64,000 nucleotides of DNA from Amycolatopsis jiangsuensis. Lineage in GTDB: Bacteria; Actinomycetota; Actinomycetes; Mycobacteriales; Pseudonocardiaceae. This document shows, piece by piece, positions 10,255-22,089 of this stretch. Location: the NCBI RefSeq assembly GCF_014204865.1, contig NZ_JACHMG010000001.1, forward strand, positions 4,304,501 to 4,368,500, read 5' to 3'. Under the pieces are notes generated by a model. It saw only the letters and a list, made by a program, of their open reading frames with translations. It was not told where the DNA came from and made no database searches. Each line of letters starts with the position of its first letter. The first letter of the stretch is position 1. Both the position numbers and the translations under genes were made by a program.

Positions 10255-11394
10255 TCAGCCGCGCACGGTCAGGCCGACGCGTTGGAACTCCTTCAGGTCC
10301 GAGTAGCCGGTCTTGGCCATCGCGCGACGCAGCGCGCCGAAGAGGTTCACCACGCCCTCCGCGTCCGAGGAAGGGCCGAAGAGCAGCGTTTTCAGGTCCA
10401 CCGCGTAGTCCGAGTCCGGGCCGGCGACCACGCGGGAACGCGGCAGCGACGGGTGCGCGGCCGCGGCCGTCCAGTACAGGCCCTGACCCGGTGCGTCCGA
10501 AGCGGCCGACAGCGGCGCGCCGAGCATCACGGCGTCCGCACCGCAGGCGATGGCCTTCGCGATGTCGCCGGAAGTGGTGATGCCGCCGTCGGCGAGCACG
10601 TGCACGTAACGGCCGCCGGTCTCGTCGAGGTAGTCGCGACGGGCCGCGGCGGCGTCCACGATCGCGGTGGCCATCGGCACCCCGATGCCCAGCACGCGGT
10701 CGGTGCTGGTGACGCCCTCGGAATAGCCGTGGCCGACGATGACGCCGGCCGCGCCGGTGCGCATCAGGTGCATCGCGGTGCGGTAGTCGCTGACCCCGCC
10801 CGCGATCACCGGCACGTCGAGCCGGCCGATGAACTCCTTGAGGTTGAGCGGTTCCGCGTCGCGCTGCACGTGTTCGGCGGAAATGATCGTGCCCTGCACG
10901 ACGAGGATTTCCACGCCCGCGGCCAGCAGGTCCGGGGTCAGCTCGGCGGCGTGCTGCGGGCTCACCCGCGCGGCGACCGTGACCCCGGACTCGCGCATCG
11001 TCTTGATCGCCTCGGTCAGCAGGTCCAGCCGGATCGGCGCGGAGTGCAGCTCCTGCAGCTCGCGCACGACCGCGGTCGGGTCCTCACTGTCCTCGGCGGC
11101 ACGCACGAGCCGGAAGATCGCTTCCTCGACGTTCGCGTGGCGCGCCCACAGGCCCTCGGCGTTGAGCACGCCCAGTCCGCCCAGCTCGCCGATCGCGACC
11201 GCGGTGCCGGGCGAGACGATCGCGTCCGTGGGGTGGGTGACCAGCGGCAGGTCGAACCGGTACGCGTCGATCTGCCACGCGGTGGAGACCACCGACGAGG
11301 ACCGTGTCCGCCGTGACGGCACGATCTCCACCTCGTCAAGGCCGTACGCCCGCCGCGCGGTGCGGCCCATGCCGATCTCGACCAGATCCCGCAC
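10255..11394 (-). CDS. guaB3: GuaB3 family IMPDH-related protein
   Basis: A 379-residue TIM-barrel protein related to IMP dehydrogenase. The start is GTG 11394, preceded by a GAAGGGA ribosome site; M. tuberculosis GuaB3 is similar in length. It lacks the two CBS domains present in the neighbouring guaB and lacks the GSxCTT catalytic loop, having instead ADGGITTSGDIAKAIACGAD and a PLSAASDAPG region. Established work on this actinobacterial family does not give it a settled role; recent studies suggest a GMP-reductase-like activity in some members. It is downstream of guaB on the same strand. Confidence 0.95.
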   Translation of the reverse strand: MRDLVEIGMGRTARRAYGLDEVEIVPSRRTRSSSVVSTAWQIDAYRFDLPLVTHPTDAIVSPGTAVAIGELGGLGVLNAEGLWARHANVEEAIFRLVRAAEDSEDPTAVVRELQELHSAPIRLDLLTEAIKTMRESGVTVAARVSPQHAAELTPDLLAAGVEILVVQGTIISAEHVQRDAEPLNLKEFIGRLDVPVIAGGVSDYRTAMHLMRTGAAGVIVGHGYSEGVTSTDRVLGIGVPMATAIVDAAAARRDYLDETGGRYVHVLADGGITTSGDIAKAIACGADAVMLGAPLSAASDAPGQGLYWTAAAAHPSLPRSRVVAGPDSDYAVDLKTLLFGPSSDAEGVVNLFGALRRAMAKTGYSDLKEFQRVGLTVRG

Positions 11395-11474
11395 GTGATG
11401 TCCCTTCTCGCGCCGACGACAACGGGGTCCATTGTCGCCAGTCCGCGTCGGTGACCTGCGCACGGGGGGCGGTT

Positions 11475-11930
11475 TCAGAACGAGACGCGGGCCACCGAAT
11501 CAGTCCGCAACACCGACTCCTGGTCGAACAGCTTCCGGTAGTCGGAACGGATCCGCTCCAGGTCGGCGTTCGCGTCGCGGTCGGTGAACGGGTACAGCAG
11601 CACGAGCACGACGGAGCGTTCCCTGGTGATCGCTCCCGCTCCGGAACGCCACTGCCCAGTGCCCTCGAGCTGGGTGAACCCGTCCGGGAAGCGTGGCGTG
11701 ACCTCGGTGGCGGTGAAGTCCGCGAACTCCCGCTCGGTGACCACCCCGCCGTCCGGCCTGCCGGTGCCGAAGTACAGCTCGGTGCGTTTCCAGACCTCAC
11801 CGGGTGCCCCGTCCGCTGTGCTCGCCGGCGGCGGAGCGGGGTCCGCGGCCGCCGTCGCCGCCACTGCGCCGCCCGCGCCGAGTAACGCCGCGGTGGCCAC
11901 CGTCACCGCGAACCGTCGTGAAATCCGCAT
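11475..11930 (-). CDS. secreted DUF3574 protein
   Basis: A 151-residue protein with a clear signal peptide (RRFAVTVATAALLGAGGAVAATAAA, written here as two parts: RRFAVTVATAALLG then AGGAVAATAAA). The mature part carries the DUF3574 pattern: RTELYFGTGRPDGG, then TPRFPDGFTQLEGTGQWR, then a beta-strand VVLVLLYPF. The family consists of small exported proteins of unknown function. It stands between guaB and guaB3, breaking the adjacency those genes have in M. tuberculosis, so it is likely a lineage insertion. Confidence 0.88.
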   Translation of the reverse strand: MRISRRFAVTVATAALLGAGGAVAATAAADPAPPPASTADGAPGEVWKRTELYFGTGRPDGGVVTEREFADFTATEVTPRFPDGFTQLEGTGQWRSGAGAITRERSVVLVLLYPFTDRDANADLERIRSDYRKLFDQESVLRTDSVARVSF

Positions 11931-11999
11931 GTCCGCCCGCCCTTTCCGGAAACGTCCGTCTCCGCGAAGGACCCAGTCTGGCCGGACGGCGGCGCCGGG

Positions 12000-14035
<2,036 letters not shown>

Positions 14036-14047
14036 CGTTCGGCGCAC

Positions 14048-14079
14048 AGCCCTGGTGAGGTCACTCACCAGGGCTTTTT
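14048..14079 (+). terminator. intrinsic terminator of DUF5319 gene
   Basis: A 12-bp perfect stem (agccctggtgag at 14048-14059 with ctcaccagggct at 14064-14075) is followed by a TTTTT run. It is 12 bases past the stop codon. Confidence 0.9.
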
Positions 14080-14202
14080 GACGTGCCCGTGAAGTTGTCC
14101 ACAGGGATGTCCACAGGGGATGGCCGGTGTGGACAACCCGTTCGGGTCACGTCGGCCGGGGTGCAGTCCGCGGGCACACGCCACGCCGGGCGACGAGGCG
14201 TT

Positions 14203-14349
14203 GACCGCAATCGCGCACGGCCCTGTCCGGACGCGGGGCCAGCCGTAACCGCGCACGGCCCAGCCGGGACGCGGGCCAGCCGTGGCCCTGCACGGCCAGT
14301 CGGAATGGGGGGCAGCCGTGGCCCTGCACGGCCAGTCGGAATGGGGCTG
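14203..14349. repeat. 36-bp minisatellite, about 4 copies
   Basis: Four tandem copies of a 36-38 bp unit lie in the 14080-14491 gap. The last two (14278-14313 and 14314-14349) share the same first 33 bases, core tggccctgcacggccagt; the first two are degenerate (cgcgcacggccc core). No gene is supported in the gap; frames across the array lack ribosome sites and family motifs. Confidence 0.75.
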
Positions 14350-14491
14350 GTTCCGCGCCGTGAACCCGTGGTCCCGGGCATATGTCGGTTCCGGACGATG
14401 GGCCGGTGCCGCGTCGAACCCTGGCCGGGCACTGCCGTGCCTCTGCCGCGCCCTGCCCTGGCCGGGCGCTGCCGTGCTCGCCGGGCGTGGG

Positions 14492-15436
14492 TCACGAACC
14501 GGCTGGGTCGCCGTTCGGTGCTTCGCCGCCGTTCTGCGAGGACTCGTTGCGTGGGCTGCCGTTGCTGCCTGAGCCGGAGCCGGGATCGTTGCCGGTGACG
14601 CTCGTGCTGGGCGGCGGCTCGCTGGTGCTCGACTCGTCGGGCGGCGGTGACGTCGTGGTGGTCGGCAGGCTGGTGGTGCCGGAGCCGGGCAGCGACGTCG
14701 GCTGGCCACTGGGCTGTTGCTGCTGGCTCGTCGACGAGTCCTTCGGCGGCGGTGCGCTCGCCTGCGAGGTGGGCAGCTGTCCGCCGGGCGGCGAACTCGG
14801 CGTGCCGAGCTGTGCGGCCAGCTGGCGGTGCTGCTCCATGAGCTGATCGCGGTTTTCCGCGTCGGTGACCTGGTTCAGCGCGGCCTGCGCGTCGTCGAGA
14901 GCGCGCCGGGCGTCGGCGAGGCGGTTGTCCGCCAGCGCGAGATTGGCCTTCTCCAGGTCGAGCTTCGCCGCCGCGGCGGCCTCGACCGAGCGGGCGTGGT
15001 CGCCGTAGAGGACTTTCGTAAGGCCCCACAGCGTGTCGCCGGGCTGGGCGTCACGGGCGGCCAGGCCGGTGCCGGTGAACGCGATCGCGGCGGCGGCGCA
15101 CGCGGCGGCCACCGGGATGAGGATGCGTCGTCTTCGGCTGCGGCCGGCGTGCCGGCGCACCAGCGTGGCCTGTTTGACGGTGGTGACCGCGGTGTCGATG
15201 TCGACCAGCTCGGCCAGCGGTTCGCTGTCGATGTCCCGGCGCCAGGACAGCAGCAACGCGTTGAGCTCCTGGTCACCGAGGCCGTCGGCGATCGCGGGGT
15301 CGGTTCCGCCGAGTGCGTCGAGCAACGCGTCGTCGGCCTGGATCGCCGTGAGGTCACCGTCGGCCTCGGCGTCGTAGCCGGTCGTCCCGCCGGTCTGCGC
15401 GGAAGGCGTCAGGTCGCGGTCGTCGGAATCGGCCAC
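14492..15436 (-). CDS. rsdA: RsdA-like anti-sigma-D factor
   Basis: A 314-residue membrane protein starting at GTG 15436, immediately after the sigD stop (TGAGTG), so it is translationally coupled to sigD. Residues about 28-80 (TAIQADDALLDALGG ... LVDIDTAVTT) match the RsdA sigma-D-binding region. A membrane helix follows an RRRR stop at about 105-127. The outside part has a coiled coil (LDLEKANLALADNRLADARR) and a Ser/Pro/Thr-rich disordered tail ending in Gly/Asn. In M. tuberculosis RsdA sequesters SigD at the membrane until proteolysis. The same arrangement makes that role likely here. Confidence 0.9.
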   Translation of the reverse strand: MADSDDRDLTPSAQTGGTTGYDAEADGDLTAIQADDALLDALGGTDPAIADGLGDQELNALLLSWRRDIDSEPLAELVDIDTAVTTVKQATLVRRHAGRSRRRRILIPVAAACAAAAIAFTGTGLAARDAQPGDTLWGLTKVLYGDHARSVEAAAAAKLDLEKANLALADNRLADARRALDDAQAALNQVTDAENRDQLMEQHRQLAAQLGTPSSPPGGQLPTSQASAPPPKDSSTSQQQQPSGQPTSLPGSGTTSLPTTTTSPPPDESSTSEPPPSTSVTGNDPGSGSGSNGSPRNESSQNGGEAPNGDPAGS

Positions 15437-16009
15437 TCAGATCACCTCCTCGGCGGAGAGCACCTTGCGCAGCCGGGCCAGCGCGCGGTGCTGGGCGACG
15501 CGGACGGCCCCGGGAGTGGACCCGACGGCTTCCGCGGTCTCCTCCGCCGACAACCCCACCACGACCCGCAGCACGACGATCTCCCGCTGCTTCTCCGGCA
15601 GCACCTGCAGCAACTGCGCCATCCGCTCGTTCAGCTCGCCCTGCAACGCACGTTGTTCCGGGCCGACGCCGGTCTCGACCTCGTCCGGGATCTCGGCGAC
15701 CGGATCCGCCCGGTTGCGACCCGCCGCGCGATGCGCGTCCGCGACCTTGTGCTGCGCGATACCGTAGACGAACGCCAGGAAGGGGCGGCCCTGGTCGCGA
15801 TACGCTGGCAACGCCGTGAGCACCGCGAGACACACCTCCTGCGCAACGTCGTCTGCCGAAGCGAATGACCGCTCCTGCCTGCCAACCCGAGCGCGGCAGT
15901 ACCGCACTACGAGCGGACGGATGGCCGCGAGCAGCCGCTCGACTGCTTGAGGGTCTCCCTCGACAGCAGCGGCGACCGGCTCTTCCAGTCCATCCCCCAC
16001 AGTGGCCAT
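15437..16009 (-). CDS. sigD: ECF-type RNA polymerase sigma factor SigD
   Basis: A 190-residue sigma-70-family factor from ATG 16009 (MATVGDGLEEPVAAAVEGDP); the longer frame upstream is rejected because its N-terminus is repetitive and unconserved. Region 2 covers about residues 25-95 (SADDVAQEVCLAVLTALPAY, FLAFVYGIAQHKVADAHR). Region 4 covers about 125-182 (LPEKQREIVVLRVVVGLSAEE, shown in part, then TPGAVRVAQHRALARLR). Synteny with M. tuberculosis sigD (next to guaB, rsdA and whiB3) supports the name. Its own promoter region probably lies in the repeat-rich 16010-17021 interval. Confidence 0.94.
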   Translation of the reverse strand: MATVGDGLEEPVAAAVEGDPQAVERLLAAIRPLVVRYCRARVGRQERSFASADDVAQEVCLAVLTALPAYRDQGRPFLAFVYGIAQHKVADAHRAAGRNRADPVAEIPDEVETGVGPEQRALQGELNERMAQLLQVLPEKQREIVVLRVVVGLSAEETAEAVGSTPGAVRVAQHRALARLRKVLSAEEVI

Positions 16010-16335
16010 CGCAGACAACAGTCCCAGTGTTACGTGTAGGCGTGCAAAGAATCCGGCGCGTGGTCTTCCAGCCATTCGCCGGCCACAGTCACCGTACCGT
16101 CGGAGCCGCCCCGGACAACCGCCAGAGGTGGCGACCGGCGAGCCGCATTCTGTCCGGACCTGCCCCGGACGCCCCATCCTCGCAGGTCGAGGCCCGGCAC
16201 GACCAGTCTACCGACGGTTCACCAGGTGAAGTGGGAAGAACCACGGTCCACCCAGGCAACCAAACCGTGCCGACGGTGTGTTTCGGCCGGTGTCGGGCCG
16301 TTGGTGCCATCGGTGGTGTCGGGCGGCGTCGCGAC

Positions 16336-16590
16336 CGGTCGTGGCCGTGCCGGTCGTGGCCGTGCCGGTCGTGGCCGTGCCGGTCGTGGCCGTGCCGGTC
16401 GTGGCCGTGCCGGTCGTGGCCGTGCCAGTCGTGGCCGTGCCAGTCGTGGCCGTGCCAGTCGTGGCCGTGCCAGTCGTGGCCGTGCCAGTCGTGGCCGTGC
16501 CAGTCGTGGCCGTGCCAGTCGTGGCCGTGCCAGTCGTGGCCGTGCCAGTCGTGGCCGTGCCAGTCGTGGCCGTGCCAGTCGTGGCCGTGC
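16336..16590. repeat. perfect 17 x 15-bp tandem array
   Basis: Seventeen uninterrupted copies of a 15-base unit fill exactly 255 bases. Copies 1-6 (16336-16425) read cggtcgtggccgtgc and copies 7-17 (16426-16590) read cagtcgtggccgtgc, a single-base variant that changes once in a block. The array lies 327 bp upstream of the sigD start. Because the unit is a multiple of three, all six frames stay open as pentapeptide repeats, so open frames here are not evidence for a gene. Confidence 0.95.
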
Positions 16591-17021
16591 CAGCCCGGCG
16601 CGGCGCCCTCGCCTGACCACCGCGCCATCGCCCGGCTGACCACAGCGTCACGATCCGGAGGCACAGCGTTGCCCCGCCTGGCGCAGGCCACAGACGCCTC
16701 CATCTGACTTACCACCGCGTCCCCACCCGGGGTCACGGCGTAGCGCCGCCCGGCACGGGCCACAGCAGTCCCACGCAGCTTGGCCACAGCGTCACCGCAC
16801 TGCCCACAACGCCCCCACCTGACTGGCCACCGCGTCCCGAACCGGGGTCACGGCGTTGCCCAGCCCGGCGAGGCCACAGCGCCCCACCCAGCGGGCCGCC
16901 GCTGGCACGCCGCGGTCGGGTTCGCACGATTCGGTCCGGATGGCCGTAGCCTGCGCCGTCCCGAGCGGGCGGGCGAGGGGCGAAGTCGCAGCGGTACCGG
17001 ACGGCGGGCGGAGACACAGGT
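16591..17021. other. degenerate repeat region, no gene
   Basis: Between the 15-bp array and the bldM terminator lie about four decayed copies of a 60-130 bp pattern built on accgcgtcc...ccggggtcacggcgt and ggccacagcg. Open frames on both strands have no ribosome site or recognisable family. On the minus strand one long frame (16089-16787) runs from here through the array; I do not call it. Confidence 0.55.
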
Positions 17022-17049
17022 ACGGGCCAGGGCTTTCACCCTGGCCCGT
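17022..17049 (-). terminator. hairpin after the BldM-like gene
   Basis: An 11-bp perfect stem (acgggccaggg / ccctggcccgt) with a 6-base loop lies 52 bases past the stop codon at 17102 on the minus strand. There is no T-run. Confidence 0.7.
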
Positions 17050-17101
17050 CGTCACCGCGGTTTCGGTTCGGCAACCCCGTCCTGGTCGGCCGGCTGCGGC
17101 G

Positions 17102-17698
17102 TCAGGAGACCAGACCGCGGCGGAAGCCGTGGGCCACGGCCTGGGCACGGTCGCGTACGCCGAGCTTGCGGAACAGCCTGCGCGCGTGCGTCTTGACGGT
17201 GTCCTCGGACAGGTACAGCTCGCGGCCGATCTGGCCGTTGCTCTTGCCCTGGCTCATGCCGCGCAGCACCTGCAGCTCGCGCTCGGTGAGCTGGACGCCA
17301 GGGTCGGACGGCTGCCGCGGCGCGGGCACCGAGGTGCTCGCGAGCGTGTGCGCCAGTGCGGCGACCAGCTCCGGACGCGACGCGTCCCAGCGCAGGTAGC
17401 CGCGGGCACCGCCGGCGATCGCGGCGGCGATGCTGCCCGCGTCGTCCGGGGCACCGAAGACGATGACGTTCGCCTGGGGGTTGGCAGAGACGAGCCGACG
17501 GGTGGCTTCGACGCCTGTCGGGACCGCGCGCTGGGTACCGACCAGCACGACGTCGACCGGCTGACGGGTGTACCGGGCCAGCAGCTCGTCACCGTGCGCT
17601 ACGCAGTCGATGCGACTGACCCCTGGGACCGCGGACATCACACGGGTGAGCCCTTCGCGGACACTGCGTCGGTCGTCGCAGATCAAGACCGTCGTCAC
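17102..17698 (-). CDS. bldM: BldM-like orphan response regulator
   Basis: A 198-residue LuxR/NarL-type regulator from GTG 17698, with ribosome site GGAAGGAAA. The receiver domain starts TTVLICDDRRSVREG, but the phospho-acceptor position is Gly54 (motif DVVLVGTQ) instead of Asp, and the conserved Lys is Arg (ARGYLRWDAS). The C-terminal helix-turn-helix (LTERELQVLRGMSQGKSNG, EDTVKTHARRLFRKLG) closely resembles Streptomyces BldM, which sits near whiD and groEL1 there too. BldM controls aerial-hyphae and spore genes, alone or with WhiI. Here it probably works without phosphorylation. No partner kinase is adjacent. Confidence 0.88.
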   Translation of the reverse strand: MTTVLICDDRRSVREGLTRVMSAVPGVSRIDCVAHGDELLARYTRQPVDVVLVGTQRAVPTGVEATRRLVSANPQANVIVFGAPDDAGSIAAAIAGGARGYLRWDASRPELVAALAHTLASTSVPAPRQPSDPGVQLTERELQVLRGMSQGKSNGQIGRELYLSEDTVKTHARRLFRKLGVRDRAQAVAHGFRRGLVS

Positions 17699-17829
17699 GG
17701 GGTTTCCTTCCTGCAGCCGGGTGACATTCCACTTCCCCTATCGGACGCTTTAGCTCGAACCTTGACACGATCCGGTGGCTTTTTTTGAAGTTTCTTAGCC
17801 CGGATGCCGGAACCCCCTTTCGGACGGGC

Positions 17830-18738
17830 TCACCCGGCTTCCGCCGGGACCCACGGGGAGGCCCGTGCGATCTGCATCACGCAAGGATCAGCTTGCTGTA
17901 ACACTGGGTGCAACACTTGCTGGCTCCTGAATCGATACTCCTCGGCGTGTCCGGCATCCAGATCCGCGGCCACCCTCGTGGCCACCCAAGAAAGTGAATG
18001 AAGTTCGTATTTTTCGGTCTCCTCGACGGCCGTGACGACGAGATCGAGCGCGCCGGGTTCACCCGCGGCGGACAACGCCACCCCGAGCACGATCGCGGAT
18101 TTCACCGCATGCCGGCGCGCACCGCGGGCGCGCGCGATTTCGAGCGCCCGCCGAGCCGGCGCGACGGCGGCCGCCGCCTGCCCGTCGGCGAGCTCGATCT
18201 CGGCGGCGACCCACCCGCACCGCACCGCGGCCCGCCACCGCCGATCCACCCGGGCGGCCCGGACGGCCAGCCGCCGAGCCGCATCGATCCGCCCGAGCGC
18301 CAGATTGTCGGCCGCCAGCCCGAGCAACGCATCGGCCCGCGCACCGACGAGATCGAGCCCGTCGGCGTCGGCGGCATCCGACCCGGCAATGCCCGGCTCA
18401 GAACCGCCGAAACCGCCGGAGCCGCCCGAACCCTCCGCGAATCCCGCGGTCAGCAGTGCCGCTCCGTCCAGTTTCCGGGCCGCTGTGTGGCCGCCGAGTT
18501 GCCGGCGGTGCGAGGCGAGGGTGCTCGCGGCCAGGGAGGCCACCACCGGATCACGCTCACGTCGCAGACGGTCGAGGACGGTGGTCGCGGCCGCGTAGTG
18601 ACCGTGCGCGCCCAGGACGATCGCGGCCAGCAGGCGGTGCCTCGGTGTGCTCTCCGGACGGACGCCGAATGGCCGCCGAAGGTCGTCGGCAGCAGGCGGG
18701 TCGCCGAAGGCGAGGGTGGTCAGGGTCGCTTCGTCCAC
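17830..18738 (-). CDS. TPR-like helical protein (Rv3415c-type)
   Basis: A 302-residue soluble protein from GTG 18738, with ribosome site AGAAAGG 5 bases upstream. It is Ala/Arg/Leu-rich with repeated helix pairs (AALDRLRR-like HYAAATTVLDRLRRERD, GRIDAARRLAVRAARV, AAAVAPARRALEIARARG), a TPR-like pattern. A Gly/Ser linker (about residues 102-116) splits it in two. M. tuberculosis Rv3415c has the same neighbours, between sigD and whiB3. It is 9 bases after the MerR gene, so the two form one transcript. A role as a protein-interaction scaffold for the regulatory genes around it is only an inference. Confidence 0.82.
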   Translation of the reverse strand: MDEATLTTLAFGDPPAADDLRRPFGVRPESTPRHRLLAAIVLGAHGHYAAATTVLDRLRRERDPVVASLAASTLASHRRQLGGHTAARKLDGAALLTAGFAEGSGGSGGFGGSEPGIAGSDAADADGLDLVGARADALLGLAADNLALGRIDAARRLAVRAARVDRRWRAAVRCGWVAAEIELADGQAAAAVAPARRALEIARARGARRHAVKSAIVLGVALSAAGEPGALDLVVTAVEETEKYELHSLSWVATRVAADLDAGHAEEYRFRSQQVLHPVLQQADPCVMQIARASPWVPAEAG

Positions 18739-18747
18739 CCGACCTTT

Positions 18748-19695
18748 CTAGCGCGGACCACCGACAAGAACGTGTTCGACGCGGTCGGTGGCGGCAGGCA
18801 GGTCGGGCAGCAGTTCGACCTTCACCGGCAACGCGGCCGCGTCCCAGCCGGGGCCGCAGGCGAACAGGCGGCTGCGTTGGCGGCCGCGGGACACTCGTGC
18901 AAACAGGCGTGGGTCGGCGACGGCACGGCGACGAGCCCACAGCACGACGGCAGCCGGCGCGCTCCTGCGTACAGTCACCGCGAGCACCTCCGCGGGTAGC
19001 GGTACGCCGAACAGATGCGTACCGACCCTTCGCCCCGCCAATGCGGCCGACAGTGCGTACATCGGCATCGTGTCGCGCTCTTCGGGTACGCACGCGAGCA
19101 ACACCGGACGCTGGTTACGCGGCTCGTTGAGGACCGGTGTCGCGCGCACTAAGGCTGCGTACACGCACTCCGCCAGCAGGTACTCCACTTCGGCGCCCGC
19201 GTGCACCCCACGCCACCGCGCGCCGAGCGCGCTGAGCACCGGGTCGATCACCCCGGACCACGCCGCCAGCACGCCGAGTTCGTGGACGGCGTCGGCGAGC
19301 ATCCGCTGCACCGCGCCGACGTCCATCGCCAACGCTGCTGTACTCAGCCGGCGCGCGAGCCGTGACGGGACTTCACCGTCGTCCGACGGTGGGGCCGGCC
19401 GCGCGACTGCGGCCGGTTCCGGCACCACAGGCGCGGCTTCGACCCGCGGCATCTGCTCCAACGCGTACCGCGCCGCTTCGGCAGTGGACGCGCCACGAAG
19501 CAAGGCGCGCTGCATCAGTTCGAGACGGCCGACGTCGGAGCTGCCGTAGCGACGATGCCGGCCGTCGGTGTGCAGGCTGGGGCCGAGACCGTAGCGGCGG
19601 TCCCAGGTTCGCAGAGTGGACGGGGCAACCCCGAGCCGGCGGGCGACCGAGGCCACCGGCAGGGTGGGTTCTCCTTCGCTCGATCCGGATCCCAC
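18748..19695 (-). CDS. MerR regulator with B12-binding-like domain
   Basis: About 315 residues from GTG 19695; an in-frame TTG at 19740 is an alternative and neither has a strong ribosome site. The N-terminus has a MerR winged helix (LPVASVARRLGVAPSTLRTW, DGRHRRYGSSDVGRLELM). The C-terminal region (SGVIDPVLSALGARW, AEVEYLLAECV, AALAGRRVGTHLFGVPLPAEVL) follows the cobalamin-binding LitR/CarH layout. It lacks the DxHxxG-type histidine that binds B12, having PEERDTMPM in that place. It is therefore probably not a classical B12 photoreceptor. It is divergent from whiB. Confidence 0.83.
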   Translation of the reverse strand: MGSGSSEGEPTLPVASVARRLGVAPSTLRTWDRRYGLGPSLHTDGRHRRYGSSDVGRLELMQRALLRGASTAEAARYALEQMPRVEAAPVVPEPAAVARPAPPSDDGEVPSRLARRLSTAALAMDVGAVQRMLADAVHELGVLAAWSGVIDPVLSALGARWRGVHAGAEVEYLLAECVYAALVRATPVLNEPRNQRPVLLACVPEERDTMPMYALSAALAGRRVGTHLFGVPLPAEVLAVTVRRSAPAAVVLWARRRAVADPRLFARVSRGRQRSRLFACGPGWDAAALPVKVELLPDLPAATDRVEHVLVGGPR

Positions 19696-19794
19696 CCGGC
19701 CAATATCCAGGCCACCCGCGGTCGCGGCAACCCGAGCCAAAAGCCCAGCTCACACATCCGGGGGATGCCTAACGGCTGAATCGCCGCCGATCTA

Positions 19795-19823
19795 TTGAAC
19801 AACTATTGGCGCGCTTCTAACGT
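19795..19823 (+). promoter_or_regulatory. putative whiB promoter
   Basis: TTGAAC (19795-19800) and TAACGT (19818-19823) are separated by 17 bases in the shared region upstream of whiB. It is a sigma-70/HrdB-like candidate giving a leader of about 75 bases. Confidence 0.45.
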
Positions 19824-19903
19824 TACCGCCGTTGCACCGAATGGAGTATCGGCACCACAGCAGAGCAGCTAATGGCATCGACCGGATGACGGAGGCGGTC
19901 AGG

Positions 19904-20206
19904 ATGGCAGACACGCGCAGGCTCCCCGGCCCCAATGCGGACATGTGGGACTGGCAGCTGGAGGGGTCGTGCCGGGGGATGGACAGCGCGTCCTTCTTCC
20001 ACCCCGACGGAGAGCGCGGGCCGGCGAGGGCACGGCGTGAGGCGAGGGCGAAGGCGATCTGCCTGTCCTGCCCGGTGCTGGACCTGTGCCGCAACCACGC
20101 CCTCGCCGTACACGAGCCCTACGGCATCTGGGGCGGCCTCTCCGAATCGGAGCGGGAGAACCTCATCCGGCAGGACAAACGCGCGCTGACCATGGCGCAC
20201 AGCTGA
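19904..20206 (+). CDS. whiB3: WhiB3/WhiD-type Fe-S transcription factor
   Basis: A 100-residue protein from ATG 19904. Four cysteines at 23, 53, 56 and 62 (C-x29-C-x2-C-x5-C) are placed exactly as in M. tuberculosis WhiB3 and should hold a [4Fe-4S] cluster. The LPGPNADMWDWQLEGSCRGMD start (shown in part elsewhere as LPGPNADMWDW), FFHPDGERG and GIWGGLSESER motifs are also WhiB3/WhiD-like. WhiB proteins bind the major sigma factor and sense redox state or NO; the Streptomyces orthologue WhiD acts in spore maturation. The preceding GACGGAGG sequence may be its ribosome site although the spacing is long. Confidence 0.95.
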   Translation: MADTRRLPGPNADMWDWQLEGSCRGMDSASFFHPDGERGPARARREARAKAICLSCPVLDLCRNHALAVHEPYGIWGGLSESERENLIRQDKRALTMAHS

Positions 20207-20322
20207 TTCCTCGGCCCGGCGCGGAAGGGGCGGTGTCCACATCGGACGCCGCCCTTCGCCGTCTCCGGGCCACACCGCGACGGAAGCGTCGCTTCTGGGC
20301 GGGGATCGTGGACGCCACCGCG

Positions 20323-20369
20323 AAAAACAGCCGGGGCGGCACCCCGCGAAGGGAGTGCCGCCCCGGCTG
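20323..20369 (-). terminator. intrinsic terminator of groES-groEL
   Basis: A 15-bp perfect stem (cagccggggcggcac 20328-20342 with gtgccgccccggctg 20355-20369) is followed on the minus strand by a TTTTT run. It lies 12 bases beyond the groEL stop. Confidence 0.9.
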
Positions 20370-20380
20370 GTGCGAAACCG

Positions 20381-22003
<1,623 letters not shown>

Positions 22004-22089
22004 TTACCTTTCGGAGTCTTTCGAACGCAAGAACGCCCCGTCCCCCGGCTTGAGCGGGGCCCGGGGCGTCATTGCGCTGCGAGCGAACG

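Noticed and set aside
14061..15029. 322-residue minus-strand frame with GRAGPRL repeats
   Set aside because: It overlaps the RsdA-like gene in another frame and is driven by the 36-bp minisatellite.
16336..16590. CRISPR array
   Set aside because: Units are contiguous with no spacers, and no cas genes are present.
16089..16787. Long minus-strand frame encoding WHGHD pentapeptide repeats
   Set aside because: It is open because the 15-base repeat is a multiple of three; the start has no ribosome site and no family motif is seen outside the array.
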